Origin: Massilia sp. KIM | GTDB lineage: Bacteria; Pseudomonadota; Gammaproteobacteria; Burkholderiales; Burkholderiaceae_D | Direction: 5' to 3' | Length of the DNA stretch: 64,000 nt | Assembly: GCF_002007115.1 (NCBI RefSeq) | Contig: NZ_MVAD01000001.1 | Location: forward strand, 1,984,001-2,048,000 | Shown: one piece after another, positions 9,064-17,280 of the stretch | Position numbering within the stretch: position 1 is the stretch's first letter | Layout of the letters: every line of letters begins with the position of its first letter | Position numbers and translations under genes: made by a program | Notes under the pieces: generated by a model | What the model was told of the DNA's origin: nothing | The model's database searches: none | What the model saw: only the letters and a program-made list of their open reading frames with translations

Positions 9064-9840
9064 ATGCGCGCCGTTTCCAGCTTCCTGATCGGCGCGACAC
9101 TCTGCTGCGGCATGGCCGCCGCGGCAGAGCCCTCCCCACCCAGCAGTCCCGACACCATTCACGTCAGCGCCATGCGCGACCCCGAGGTGCGCAAGTACCA
9201 GGCGATCCTGGCCGGACTGGACGCCTTCGACCGGCATCACGCCCTTGCGCCCCAGGTCGACGCCCTGCGCTTCCGGGTCGAGCGCACGGCGCGCGCCACC
9301 GGCGACGGGCCGCTCGCCGCCCGGCTCGAAGGCGAGGATGGCTTCCTGCTGCCGCTCGCCATCGACGCGGCCGGGCTGCTGGAGGTGCCGCGCAGCGAAG
9401 CGGCCCTGGCGGCCGACAGCGAGCTGCTGCTGAACCAGAAGCGGCGTCATTACCGGATCGAGCCCCATGTGCGCACGCCGGGGCTGCCCGCCCATGTGCG
9501 GCGCCTGGGCGACCTGCGGCTCGAATGCAAGGTGAAGGTGGCGATCGCCAAGGAAGAGATCGGGCTGCTCAAGACCCTGACCGTGAACGCCCTGCTGCGC
9601 ACCACCGACTGGTGCGGCTTCTTCAACGACAGGCAGCGCGGGTTCTGGTTCAGCACCCAGTTGCCGGCCAGCGCCGCCGTGCTGAAGGAAGGTGAACGCA
9701 GCGAGCCGCTCCAGAGCAGTGCACGGGGTTTCCGCATCCCGTTGCACGAGGGTGACTGGAGCGACGAGGCCCTGGTGGAGCTGACCCCGGCCGAGACGCC
9801 TACTGGAACTGCTGGCGAAACGCCTCGAACTGCGCCTTGA
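9064..9840 (+). CDS. Exported hypothetical protein, last gene of the ABC operon
   Basis: A 258-residue protein that I do not recognise. The start at 9064, five bases after the permease stop, gives a good signal peptide (RAVSSFLIGATLCCGMAAAA). The mature part is rich in Arg, Glu and Leu, has cysteines only in LECKVK and DWCGFF, and shows no transmembrane segment or catalytic motif. Its position suggests a periplasmic accessory of the exporter. The 3' end overlaps the convergent yceH gene by 41 bases. Confidence 0.75.
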   Translation: MRAVSSFLIGATLCCGMAAAAEPSPPSSPDTIHVSAMRDPEVRKYQAILAGLDAFDRHHALAPQVDALRFRVERTARATGDGPLAARLEGEDGFLLPLAIDAAGLLEVPRSEAALAADSELLLNQKRRHYRIEPHVRTPGLPAHVRRLGDLRLECKVKVAIAKEEIGLLKTLTVNALLRTTDWCGFFNDRQRGFWFSTQLPASAAVLKEGERSEPLQSSARGFRIPLHEGDWSDEALVELTPAETPTGTAGETPRTAP

Positions 9841-10483
9841 GCTCCTCGAGCTCGCCGCGCAGGGCCGCGACTTCCTGCTCCAGCTGGCCGATGCGGCCGC
9901 CCTGGGTCAGGCCGGCGGCGGCGCTGCTCACCTGCTCGGCGCCGCCGACCACGGTGATTTCGCCGCCCAGCAGCTGGCCGTAGCGCGGCTCCTTGGTGCC
10001 CGGGGCGCGCTCCAGGCGCGCCACCAGCGGCGGGTATTTATCGATCAGGAACTGGAGCGCGGATTCGACCTCGGCCACGCTCTTGAATTCGTGCAGGCGA
10101 CCGGTGCGGGTGCGGATCTCGCCGGCGGTCTGCAGCCCGCGCAGCATCAGGACCGCGAGGACGGCGACCTTGTCCTGCTCCAGGGTCCACTTGATGCGCA
10201 TGCGGTGCTCGTACTTGATGACGCGCGCGCCGGCCTGCGAGATGCCGTTGACCAGCTTGCGCTCGATGAGGCGCTGCAGGGTGTCCTGCACCACCTCGTC
10301 GGTGAGCTGCATCACCGGGTCGCGGCTGGACAGCTGGTTGCAGCCGTTGACGATGGCGTTGAGCGACATCGGGTAATTGTCGGGTGTGAGCGCCTCTTTT
10401 TCGGCGAGCACCGCGAGCACGCGGATCTCGATCGGGTCCAATACGGCTGCGGCGTCCATGCCGCCAGTCGTTTCATTCGTCAT
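9800..10483 (-). CDS. yceH: YceH-family protein (DUF480)
   Basis: A 227-residue protein of the DUF480/YceH family, built of two winged-helix domains (about residues 15-95 and 100-180), followed by a short C-terminal coiled coil (LEQEVAALRGELEELKAQF). The recognisable core is VLAEKEALTPDNYPMSLNAI and the GCNQKS-like GCNQLSSRDPVM segment. The molecular role is not established; a regulatory or structural function is assumed for the family. The gene is convergent with the ABC operon and lies 20 bases downstream of cysE. Confidence 0.93.
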   Translation of the reverse strand: MTNETTGGMDAAAVLDPIEIRVLAVLAEKEALTPDNYPMSLNAIVNGCNQLSSRDPVMQLTDEVVQDTLQRLIERKLVNGISQAGARVIKYEHRMRIKWTLEQDKVAVLAVLMLRGLQTAGEIRTRTGRLHEFKSVAEVESALQFLIDKYPPLVARLERAPGTKEPRYGQLLGGEITVVGGAEQVSSAAAGLTQGGRIGQLEQEVAALRGELEELKAQFEAFRQQFQ

Positions 10484-10503
10484 GCGCGTTCCTGGAAAAG
10501 TGC

Positions 10504-11241
10504 TTAGTCGACCAGCCGGTTGAGCTGTTCCGAATCGAGTTTATCACCCTCGGCGATGTTATTGCAGCACAGGCCGGCCGCCTTCATGGTGGCCTTCATG
10601 CCTTCGATCTGCTCGTCCTGGTTGGCGACGTGGTCGATCAGGTGGCGCAGGGCTTTCGAGAGCGGGTCGTCGCCGTTGGGCGTGATGCCGTAGGCCGCGA
10701 ACACACGCGCGCTGCGCGACTGGTCTTCCTTGCGGATGATGTGGGCCGGGTTGCCGACCGCGGTGGCGCCGGCCGGCACCGGCTTGATGACCACAGCGTT
10801 GGAGCCGATCTTGGCGTATTCGCCCACGGTGAAGGCGCCCAGGACCTGGGCGCCGGCGCCGACGATGACGCCGCGCTCGAGGGTGGGATGGCGCTTGGCG
10901 CCGGCCACCAGGGTGGTGCCGCCCAGGGTGACGCCCTGGTAGATGGTGCAGTCGTCGCCGACCACGGCGGTTTCGCCGATGACCACGCCGAAGCCGTGGT
11001 CGATGAATACCCGGCGGCCGATCACGGCTCCCGGGTGGATCTCGATGCCGGTGATGATGCGGGCGATGTAGGAAATGAAGCGGCCGAGCCACTTCAGGTT
11101 CAGCGTCCAGCAGGCGTGCGCCCAGCGGTGCAGGATGACGGCGTGCAGGCCGGGATAACAGGTGAGCACCTCCCAGCCGTTGCGGGCGGCGGGGTCACGT
11201 TCGATGATGCTCCTGATATCGTCGCGAAGAGAGGAAAACAT
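10504..11241 (-). CDS. cysE: Serine O-acetyltransferase
   Basis: A 245-residue enzyme that makes O-acetylserine from serine and acetyl-CoA, the first step of cysteine synthesis. The N-terminal helical domain (MFSSLRDDIRSIIERDPAAR) is followed by a left-handed beta-helix of hexapeptide repeats with HPGAVIGRRVFIDHGFGVVI and the acetyl-CoA/serine-site His residues. MFSSLRDD matches the usual family start; an in-frame TTG four codons upstream (11253) is less likely. The C-terminal tail is longer than in E. coli and ends in LNRLVD. Upstream lies a repeat-rich spacer. Confidence 0.95.
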   Translation of the reverse strand: MFSSLRDDIRSIIERDPAARNGWEVLTCYPGLHAVILHRWAHACWTLNLKWLGRFISYIARIITGIEIHPGAVIGRRVFIDHGFGVVIGETAVVGDDCTIYQGVTLGGTTLVAGAKRHPTLERGVIVGAGAQVLGAFTVGEYAKIGSNAVVIKPVPAGATAVGNPAHIIRKEDQSRSARVFAAYGITPNGDDPLSKALRHLIDHVANQDEQIEGMKATMKAAGLCCNNIAEGDKLDSEQLNRLVD

Positions 11242-11345
11242 GGTGGTCACCAATGCAAGTCAACGCCCATGGTAGCGTATGTGGGGGCGGATTGCTGAAT
11301 GTGAAGTCAAAGCGGGGGGAAGGATGGGGAGGTGGCTGCGGAGCG

Positions 11346-11391
11346 AACTTGGGTCACGGCGGGGCCGCCTAGGCCTTCGCCGGGACGACGT
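11346..11391. repeat. REP-like element, pair 1 left copy (interrupted)
   Basis: A copy of the REP-like unit in the orientation AACTTGGGTC...CCTTCGCCGGGACGACG. It carries about 15 extra bases (a GGCGGGGCCGCC-like hairpin) after GGGTC, compared with the other copies. It faces the second copy at 11465 in inverted orientation. Confidence 0.8.
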
Positions 11392-11464
11392 GCTGTCGCA
11401 GCAGCATAGAGCCGACCGTATCAGTCTTCTTAGTGACCGTACCGTCTTCTTGGTTAGCTTGTAA

Positions 11465-11498
11465 ACGTCGTCCCGGCGAAGGCCGGGACCCAAGTTTG
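11465..11498. repeat. REP-like element, pair 1 right copy
   Basis: AACGTCGTCCCGGCGAAGG followed by CCGGGACCCAAGTTT. The unit holds an internal CCGGC/GCCGG dyad and is the inverse of the copy at 11346. The two lie in the rlmB-cysE intergenic space and could fold together in a transcript. Confidence 0.85.
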
Positions 11499-11524
11499 CC
11501 AGCAGCCCAGCTGCTCAGAACGAA

Positions 11525-12268
11525 TCAGCCCTCCCGCCCCATCCTCTGCCGCCGCGCCTCATACAGGCACACGCCCGAGGCCACCGACACGTTCAGGCTC
11601 TCCACCGAGCCCATCATGGGAATGCTCACCAGCACGTCGCAGGTCTCGCGGGTCAGGCGGCGCATGCCCTCGCCTTCCGAACCCATCACCAGCGCCGCCG
11701 GCCCGGTGAAGTCGGCTTCGTACAAGCCCTTGTCCGCGTCGTCCGAGGTGCCGATCAGGAGGATGTCGCGCTCCTTCAGCTCGCGCATGGTGCGCGCCAG
11801 GTTGGTCACGGTGATGTAAGGCACGGTCTCGGCCGCGCCGCTGGCCACCTTGGCGGCGGTGGCGTTCAGCCCCACCGCGCGGTCCTTGGGCACGATCACC
11901 GCATGCGCGCCGACGCCGTCGGCCACGCGCAGGCAGGCGCCGAGGTTGTGCGGGTCGGTGATGCCGTCCAGGATCAGCAGCAGCGGCGGACCCTCGATCG
12001 CATCCAGCAGCTCGTCCAGGTTGCGCGCCAGCGCCAGCTGGGCCGCGAAGGCGATCACGCCCTGGTGGCGGCGGGTGCCGACGATCTTGTCCAGGCGCGA
12101 AGCCTCCACCGGCATGACCCGCACGCCGGCCGCTTTCGCGTTGGCGATCAGGTCCTGCATGCGGCGGTCATGGCGCTCGGCGTCGACGAAGATCTCTTCC
12201 ACCGACGAGGCTTCGTGACGCAGGCGCGAAGTCACCGCGTGGAAGCCGAAAATCATTTTGTTTTTCAT
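11525..12268 (-). CDS. rlmB: 23S rRNA (guanosine-2'-O-)-methyltransferase
   Basis: A 247-residue SpoU/TrmH-family enzyme that methylates the 2'-O of G2251 in the peptidyl-transferase loop of 23S rRNA. The N-terminal substrate-binding domain has [12 protein letters not shown]; the knotted SPOUT domain carries the three family motifs: [38 protein letters not shown], and [18 protein letters not shown]. Its ATG overlaps the rnr stop by one base (TAATG), so it is translationally coupled to rnr, as in many gamma- and betaproteobacteria. Confidence 0.96.
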   Translation of the reverse strand: MKNKMIFGFHAVTSRLRHEASSVEEIFVDAERHDRRMQDLIANAKAAGVRVMPVEASRLDKIVGTRRHQGVIAFAAQLALARNLDELLDAIEGPPLLLILDGITDPHNLGACLRVADGVGAHAVIVPKDRAVGLNATAAKVASGAAETVPYITVTNLARTMRELKERDILLIGTSDDADKGLYEADFTGPAALVMGSEGEGMRRLTRETCDVLVSIPMMGSVESLNVSVASGVCLYEARRQRMGREG

Positions 12269-15033
12269 TACTTACTTCTTTTACTAGTTTTGGATGCGGT
12301 CTTGGCCGCCTTGGGTGCGCCTTGGGTTTTCCCCTGGTTTTTCCCTTGGGTTTTCCCTTGGGTTGCGTCTTGGGTTCCCCCTTGGGCTCCCCCTTGAGTT
12401 CCCCCTTGGGCTCCCCCTTGGGGTGCGCTATTGGAGGCAGCTTTCGCGGCGCTCTTGCTTGCCGCCGACTTCCTGGCGGCGGACTTGCCTGCCGACCCGC
12501 CCCGCGACCCGCGCGAAGTGCGTGGCGGCGGGACGAACACGACTTCTTCTTCGACCTCCTCGACCACCAGCTCGGCCTGGATGGGCGGGGCCAGCAGCTC
12601 GTCGGCCTGGGCCCGGGCGCGCGCCTTGCGCGACTTGGGCGGCTTCGGTTCCAGCGCCTCCTGCGCGGCCTGGCGCGCACGCTCGAGCGGGCTCGGCAGC
12701 GCGGCAGCTTCACCGCTGGCGCCGAGCGCCGTGCCCGGTGCGCCCAGCGCCTGCTGGTCGCCCAGCACCAGGTCGATCTTGCGCGACTCCAGGTCCACGC
12801 GCGCCACCTTGACCACCACGCGGTCGGTCAGGCCGAAACGCTTGCCGGTGCGCTCGCCACGCAGCTCGTGGCGCGCCTCGTCGTACTGGAAGTAGTCGTT
12901 GCCGCCCAGCTCGGAGATGTGCACCAGGCCTTCGACATACAGGGTGTCGAGGGTGACGAAGATGCCGAAGGTGGTCACGCCGGAAATCGTGCCGGTGAAT
13001 TCCTCGCCCAGCTTGTCCTGCATGAAGAAGCACTTCAGCCAGTTCTCGACGTCGCGCGAGGCTTCGTCGGCGCGGCGCTCGTTGGCCGAGCAGTGCACGC
13101 CGAGGGCGTCCCAGATGGTCAGGTCTTTTTCCTGCTTCTGCTTGCCTTCGGCGCGGTCCTTGGCGGCCTGCTTGCGGGCCGAGTTCGACAGGGTGGTGTT
13201 GAGCTTGCCCAGCTCGATGCCCTTGGGCTCGTACTTCTTGCCTTGCAGCAGGGCCTTGATGACGCGGTGGGTCAGCAGGTCCGGATAGCGGCGGATCGGG
13301 CTGGTGAAGTGGGCATAGGCCTCATAGGCCAGGCCAAAGTGGCCGACGTTGTCCGGGCTGTAGACCGCCTGCTGCATCGAGCGCAGCAGCATGGTCTGCA
13401 GCAGGGCTGCGTCCGGGCGCTCCTTGATCTGCTGCATCACCTCGGCGTAGTCACGCGCGCTCGGCTTGCTGCCACCGCCCAGGTTCAGGCCCACCTGCTT
13501 GAGGAAGGTGCGCAACTGGTTCAGCTTTTCTTCGGTCGGCACCGCGTGGATGCGGAAGGTGCCCGGGTGCTTGTGGCGGATCAGGAAGTCGGCGGCGCAC
13601 ACGTTGGCGGCCAGCATGCATTCCTCGATCAGGCGGTGCGCATCGTTGCGGGTGCGCGGGATGATCTTCTCGATCTTGCCCAGCGGGTTGCAGACGATAT
13701 AGGTTTCGGTGGTCTCGAAGTCGATCGCGCCGCGCTCCTGGCGCGCCTTGAGCAGCGCACGGAACACCTCGTTGAGGTTGAGCAGGTGGGGCACGATGCC
13801 CGGACGGCGCTGGGCTTCCGGACCACTGGTGTTGCCGAGGATCTCGGCCACTTCGTTATAGGTCAGGCGCGCCGCCGAGTGCATCACGGCCGGATAGAAC
13901 TGGTAGGCCTTGACCTCGCCCTCGGCGGACACGACCATGTCGCACACCAGGGTGCAGCGGTCCACCGCCGGGTTCAGCGAGCACAGGCCGTTGGACAGCT
14001 TCTCGGGCAGCATGGGGATCACGCGGCGCGGGAAGTAGACCGAGGTGCTGCGCTCGAGCGCGTCGGCGTCGAGGGCGTCGTTGGGACGCACATAATGACT
14101 GACGTCGGCGATCGCGACCAGCAGGCGGTAGCCCTTGCTGCGGCCGATCTTCACCGGTTCGCAGTACACGGCGTCGTCGAAGTCGCGCGCATCCTCGCCG
14201 TCGATGGTGACCAGGGGCACGTCGCGCAGGTCGACGCGGTCGGCCAGGTCGGCGGGCAGCACTTCGTTGGGCAGCTTGGCGGCCTGCTTGAGGGCGCCGG
14301 CGGAGAACACGTGGGGCACGCCGAACTTGCGCACCGCGATCTCGATCTCCATGCCGGGGTCGTCCAGCTCGCCGAGCACTTCGACGATGCGGCCGGTCGG
14401 CTGCTGGAAGCGGCCCGGCTGTTCGATCAGCTCGACGCTGACCACCTGCCCGGCCTTGGCCTTGCCGGGTGAGCCGGCCACCAGGATGTCCTGGCCGATG
14501 CGCTTGTCCTCGGGCGCGACGATCCACACGCCGCCCTCGTTGAGCAGGCGGCCGATCACGTGGGTGTTGGCGCGTTCGACGACTTCGACGATCGAGCCTT
14601 CCGGACGGCCGCGGCGGTCGGTGCCGGTGACGCGCGCGAGCACGCGGTCGCCATGCAGGACCTTTTGCATCTCACGGTCGGACAGGAACAGGTCGTCGCC
14701 GCCTTCCTCGGGAATCACAAAACCAAACCCGTCGCGGTGCGCACTGACACGGCCGGCGACGAAGCCGGTGTGGTCGGTCAGCATATAGGTGCCGGACTGG
14801 CGGTCCGCACGGATCTGGCCGTCGCGCTCCATGGCGTTCAGGCGGCGTCCGAGCACTTCCTGCGCGGCTGGCTTGACCTTCAGGACGCGCGCCAGCGCGA
14901 CCGCGTCGAGCGGTTCAGCGGCGTCGCGAAAGACGGCGAGGATTTCCTCGCGGCTTGGAATGGTATGAGTAGGTTGCTTCAAATCGGTTTCTTTATTCTT
15001 GTTGCCGTTGATGTGAGAGATGTGGCGCCGCAT
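12268..15033 (-). CDS. rnr: Ribonuclease R with extended repetitive tail
   Basis: A 3'-5' exoribonuclease of about 921 residues that degrades structured RNA and takes part in rRNA quality control. In order: N-terminal winged-helix ([20 protein letters not shown]), cold-shock domains ([17 protein letters not shown]), the RNB catalytic domain with the metal-binding aspartates in [15 protein letters not shown], an S1 domain ([18 protein letters not shown]), and a lysine-rich tail. The tail is unusually long and low-complexity, ending in degenerate QGGTQGGA- and QGKTQGK-type repeats. The start is uncertain: ATG at 15033 is listed, TTG at 14982 is the alternative. It is divergent from the tRNA-Leu cluster. 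Confidence 0.95.
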   Translation of the reverse strand: MRRHISHINGNKNKETDLKQPTHTIPSREEILAVFRDAAEPLDAVALARVLKVKPAAQEVLGRRLNAMERDGQIRADRQSGTYMLTDHTGFVAGRVSAHRDGFGFVIPEEGGDDLFLSDREMQKVLHGDRVLARVTGTDRRGRPEGSIVEVVERANTHVIGRLLNEGGVWIVAPEDKRIGQDILVAGSPGKAKAGQVVSVELIEQPGRFQQPTGRIVEVLGELDDPGMEIEIAVRKFGVPHVFSAGALKQAAKLPNEVLPADLADRVDLRDVPLVTIDGEDARDFDDAVYCEPVKIGRSKGYRLLVAIADVSHYVRPNDALDADALERSTSVYFPRRVIPMLPEKLSNGLCSLNPAVDRCTLVCDMVVSAEGEVKAYQFYPAVMHSAARLTYNEVAEILGNTSGPEAQRRPGIVPHLLNLNEVFRALLKARQERGAIDFETTETYIVCNPLGKIEKIIPRTRNDAHRLIEECMLAANVCAADFLIRHKHPGTFRIHAVPTEEKLNQLRTFLKQVGLNLGGGSKPSARDYAEVMQQIKERPDAALLQTMLLRSMQQAVYSPDNVGHFGLAYEAYAHFTSPIRRYPDLLTHRVIKALLQGKKYEPKGIELGKLNTTLSNSARKQAAKDRAEGKQKQEKDLTIWDALGVHCSANERRADEASRDVENWLKCFFMQDKLGEEFTGTISGVTTFGIFVTLDTLYVEGLVHISELGGNDYFQYDEARHELRGERTGKRFGLTDRVVVKVARVDLESRKIDLVLGDQQALGAPGTALGASGEAAALPSPLERARQAAQEALEPKPPKSRKARARAQADELLAPPIQAELVVEEVEEEVVFVPPPRTSRGSRGGSAGKSAARKSAASKSAAKAASNSAPQGGAQGGTQGGAQGGTQDATQGKTQGKNQGKTQGAPKAAKTASKTSKRSK
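12310..12425. repeat. Degenerate tandem repeat in the 3' end of rnr
   Basis: On the plus strand the unit is CCTTGGGTT or CCTTGGGCT followed by CCC, with periods of 12 to 18 bases, repeated about eight times. On the coding (minus) strand it specifies Gln-Gly-Gly-Thr/Ala and Gln-Gly-Lys-Thr units in the RNase R tail. Such arrays are prone to length change by slippage. Confidence 0.8.
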
Positions 15034-15145
15034 CCGGCCCCAGGTTTCGTTGACAGCTTGACAGGCGTAGTGTAACGGAGGTCCACGCGATTCGCCTAAC
15101 GCCATGCGCGAAGCGGACATGCTTTCGCCATGTCGGCTTGCTCTT

Positions 15146-15173
15146 TGACTTTTGTATTTCGTCCGCTATAATC
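15146..15173 (+). promoter_or_regulatory. Promoter of the tRNA-Leu cluster
   Basis: TTGACT (15146-15151), a 16-base spacer and a perfect TATAAT (15168-15173). It points at the tRNA genes, with about 135 bases of leader before the first mature tRNA. The leader contains a short CTGCTA/TAGCAG hairpin just ahead of tRNA 1 that may help processing. Confidence 0.8.
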
Positions 15174-15314
15174 TCGGTCCCTTCAGCAGTGAGCGCAAGC
15201 TGGTTGCGAGAGGGATGCAGCGGTAGCGGGACAGTGTTTGACGCGGCGATCGACGAAAGTTGATCTAGCGAAAAATGACAAAGTCTGCTATTGTAGCAGA
15301 GTTAGCAGTTCAGT

Positions 15315-15399
15315 GCCCACGTGGCGGAATTGGTAGACGCGCATGGTTCAGGTCCATGTGCCGCGAGGTGTGGGGGTTCGAGTCCCTCCGTGGGCACCA
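15315..15399 (+). tRNA. tRNA-Leu (anticodon CAG), copy 1
   Basis: An 85-base gene starting GCCCACG and ending CGTGGGC-A-CCA, with the CCA encoded. The anticodon arm is CATGG-TTCAGGT-CCATG (anticodon CAG, codon CUG), there is a long variable arm as in class II tRNAs, and a normal TTCGAGTC T-loop. It is the first of four identical copies. Confidence 0.98.
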
Positions 15400-15456
15400 C
15401 TCTACCGGAGTTGTTATCCGCAGCAGTAAGGTAGTAAAGTAGTCGAGTATTGATTG

Positions 15457-15541
15457 GCCCACGTGGCGGAATTGGTAGACGCGCATGGTTCAGGTCCATG
15501 TGCCGCGAGGTGTGGGGGTTCGAGTCCCTCCGTGGGCACCA
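15457..15541 (+). tRNA. tRNA-Leu (anticodon CAG), copy 2
   Basis: Identical in all 85 bases to copy 1, 57 bases after it. The same acceptor stem, CAG anticodon, variable arm and encoded CCA are present. Confidence 0.98.
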
Positions 15542-15580
15542 ATGAATACGAGACGATAAAGCAGTGCAGATTGATTCAGT

Positions 15581-15665
15581 GCCCACGTGGCGGAATTGGT
15601 AGACGCGCATGGTTCAGGTCCATGTGCCGCGAGGTGTGGGGGTTCGAGTCCCTCCGTGGGCACCA
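15581..15665 (+). tRNA. tRNA-Leu (anticodon CAG), copy 3
   Basis: Identical to copies 1 and 2; the spacer before it is 39 bases and ends in CAGT, the same four bases that precede copies 1 and 4. Confidence 0.98.
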
Positions 15666-15705
15666 AAATCTACCTCAGCAGTACAGTAGTGTCAGCAGTA
15701 TCAGT

Positions 15706-15790
15706 GCCCACGTGGCGGAATTGGTAGACGCGCATGGTTCAGGTCCATGTGCCGCGAGGTGTGGGGGTTCGAGTCCCTCCGTGGGCACCA
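15706..15790 (+). tRNA. tRNA-Leu (anticodon CAG), copy 4
   Basis: Identical to the other copies; 40-base spacer. It is the last gene before a strong hairpin terminator. Confidence 0.98.
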
Positions 15791-15819
15791 AACTCTACCG
15801 GACATCGGACCTTGGTCCC

Positions 15820-15866
15820 GCAAAACGCCGTAGCCTTTGCAAGAGGGTTACGGCGTTTTGCGTTTC
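15820..15866 (+). terminator. Terminator of the tRNA-Leu cluster
   Basis: A 15-16 bp stem (GCAAAACGCCGTA... with ...TACGGCGTTTTGC, one mismatch) and an 11-base loop, followed by GTTTCC. The A run on the left arm and T run on the right arm would allow it to work for the convergent cueR transcript too. Confidence 0.8.
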
Positions 15867-15883
15867 CGCCCTCCCTCTACTGC

Positions 15884-16306
15884 TCAGTGCGCCGCCAGGT
15901 CGTCCAGGATCGGGCAATCGGAACGCGCGTCGCCATGGCAGGAGGCTGCCAGCGCTTCCAGGGTGCGGCGCATCGCTTCCATCTCCGCGATCTTGCGGTT
16001 CAGCTCATCGATATGGGTGCGAGCCAGGGCGCGCACGTCGGCGCTGGCGCGCTCCTTGTCCTGCCACAGCGCCAGCAGGTCGCGGATCTGGTCCAGGGAA
16101 AAGCCGAGCGCCCGCCCGCGGTGGATGAACTGCAGCACGCGCACGTCCTGCTCGGCGTAAACGCGGTAGCCGGCCTCGGTGCGCCGCGCGGCGCCGATCA
16201 GGCCGATGGACTCGTAGTGGCGGATCATCTTGGCGGACACGCCGGACGCGGCGGCGGCGTCGCCGATGTTGAAGCTGCCGCCGGACGGCGGGCAATGCTG
16301 GGCCAT
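15884..16306 (-). CDS. cueR: Copper-responsive MerR-family regulator
   Basis: A 140-residue MerR-type activator that senses Cu(I). The N-terminal winged helix (FNIGDAAAASGVSAKMIRHY) is followed by a dimerisation helix and the metal loop CHGDARSDC, in which Cys123 and Cys131 are separated by seven residues, the CueR signature; the tail CPILDDLA also fits. ATG at 16306 has a GGAG-type site (in reverse, TTCTCCTG). Longer in-frame starts upstream run through the promoter and are rejected. No copper ATPase or chaperone gene is adjacent, so its targets apart from itself lie elsewhere. Confidence 0.92.
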   Translation of the reverse strand: MAQHCPPSGGSFNIGDAAAASGVSAKMIRHYESIGLIGAARRTEAGYRVYAEQDVRVLQFIHRGRALGFSLDQIRDLLALWQDKERASADVRALARTHIDELNRKIAEMEAMRRTLEALAASCHGDARSDCPILDDLAAH

Positions 16307-16332
16307 GGTGTTCTCCTGTTGTTTCCCGGAGC

Positions 16333-16363
16333 AGCATACACCTTCCCACGATGGGAAGCTCAA
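16333..16363 (-). promoter_or_regulatory. MerR-type promoter/operator of cueR
   Basis: Read on the minus strand: TTGAGC (16363-16358), a 19-base spacer, then TATGCT (16338-16333). Inside the spacer is the perfect dyad CTTCCCA-TCG-TGGGAAG (16342-16358). A 19-base spacer with a central dyad is the hallmark of promoters activated by MerR-family proteins. It drives cueR itself, implying positive autoregulation by copper. Confidence 0.85.
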
Positions 16364-16405
16364 GACCCCGCTTGACTTGGCGCCCAGTACGGTTAAGCTG
16401 GGGCC

Positions 16406-16609
16406 ATGCACTTCCCTCGCTTCGCGGCCACCGCCGCCCTCCTGCTTGCCGCAACGTCCAGCTTCGCCGCACCGGCGCCCTACTTTCAATGGCGCAGCAC
16501 GGTCGACGGCGCCCTCGCCTGTTCCCAGACTCCGCTGGGCGAAGGCTGGGTGAAATTCGCGGGTCCGTATCGTGACGCGCGTTGCGAAAAGCCACTTGTT
16601 GTTAAATAA
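16406..16609 (+). CDS. Very small exported hypothetical protein
   Basis: A 67-residue protein of unknown function. Residues 1-21 form a signal peptide (HFPRFAATAALLLAATSSFA), leaving a mature chain of about 46 residues with exactly two cysteines (ALACSQ and DARCEK) that could form one disulfide, plus aromatic residues. No promoter near consensus is seen, although TTGACT is present 30 bases upstream. It is divergent from cueR, and a role in copper handling cannot be excluded, but the MerR-type promoter points the other way. Confidence 0.6.
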   Translation: MHFPRFAATAALLLAATSSFAAPAPYFQWRSTVDGALACSQTPLGEGWVKFAGPYRDARCEKPLVVK

Positions 16610-16661
16610 TACAAACGCAGGCGCAGCGCTCACTTCACAATCCCATCACTGAGGAGACAGC

Positions 16662-17228
16662 ATGTTTACCAGCCCGGAGCAGTTTGCCAACGCCACCAAG
16701 ACCTTGTTCGACCTGCAGGTGCAGACCTTCAACGCCCTGGCCAGCAAGACGGTCAAGGGGGTCGAGCAGGTTGTCGCCCTCAACATGAACACGGCGAAGA
16801 ACTCCCTGGCCGGCGGCCTGGAGACAGGCAAGAGCATGGCCCAGGCCGGCGATCCGAAGTCGGCCTTCGAGACCCTGTCGGCGCGCATGCAGCCGGGCGC
16901 GACCAGCGCGGCCGAGTACCACAGCCAGCTCAAGGCCATCATCGACGAGATGCACGAGGAGTTCCGCCACGCCGCCGACGCTCACGTGGCCGAGGCCAAG
17001 AGCACGCTCTCGGCCCTGATCTACGACGTCACCCAGAACGTCAAGCCGGGCCAGGAGAACGCGGTCGAGATCATCAAGAAGGCGATCGACAATGCCTTCC
17101 AGGGCTATGAGCAGGTGACCCAGGCTACCCGCCAGGCGGTCCAGACCGTCGAAGCCCAGTTCGAGCGCGCCACATCGCTGGTGCAGCCGGGCGCCGCCAA
17201 GCCGGCCAAGGACGCCCAGGCCGGCTGA
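16662..17228 (+). CDS. phaP: Phasin family protein
   Basis: A 188-residue phasin, a surface protein of polyhydroxyalkanoate granules. The N-terminus FTSPEQFANATKTLFDLQ and the long amphipathic helical body with QVQTFNALASKTVKGVEQV are typical of the phasin_2 family; the normal length for betaproteobacterial PhaP is about 185-195. GAGGAG lies just upstream of the ATG. The C-terminus is Ala/Pro/Lys-rich. A terminator follows, so it is a single-gene unit. No PHA synthase is within the window. Confidence 0.93.
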   Translation: MFTSPEQFANATKTLFDLQVQTFNALASKTVKGVEQVVALNMNTAKNSLAGGLETGKSMAQAGDPKSAFETLSARMQPGATSAAEYHSQLKAIIDEMHEEFRHAADAHVAEAKSTLSALIYDVTQNVKPGQENAVEIIKKAIDNAFQGYEQVTQATRQAVQTVEAQFERATSLVQPGAAKPAKDAQAG

Positions 17229-17242
17229 TTTCCGCTCTTCCG

Positions 17243-17280
17243 GAAGAAACCCACCACGGCATGCCGGGTGGGTTTCTTTC
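17243..17280. terminator. Bidirectional terminator between phaP and tssA
   Basis: GAAACCCACC and GGTGGGTTTC form a 10-bp stem with an 11-base loop that itself pairs (CGGCATGCCG). A T-rich tail (TTTCTTTC) follows on the plus side and an A-rich one (GGAAGAAAC) gives Ts on the minus side. It ends in the last bases of tssA. Confidence 0.85.

Noticed and set aside
15033..15145. TTGACAGCTTGACAGG on the plus strand as a second tRNA promoter
   Set aside because: No -10 hexamer at the right distance; the promoter at 15146-15173 is far better.
15300..15800. The four near-identical repeats as a CRISPR-like array
   Set aside because: Each 85-base unit folds as a tRNA-Leu with encoded CCA; spacers are unequal and the repeat is far too long for CRISPR.
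15302..16128. Open frames crossing the tRNA genes
   Set aside because: They are produced by translating the repeated tRNA sequence and have no ribosome sites.
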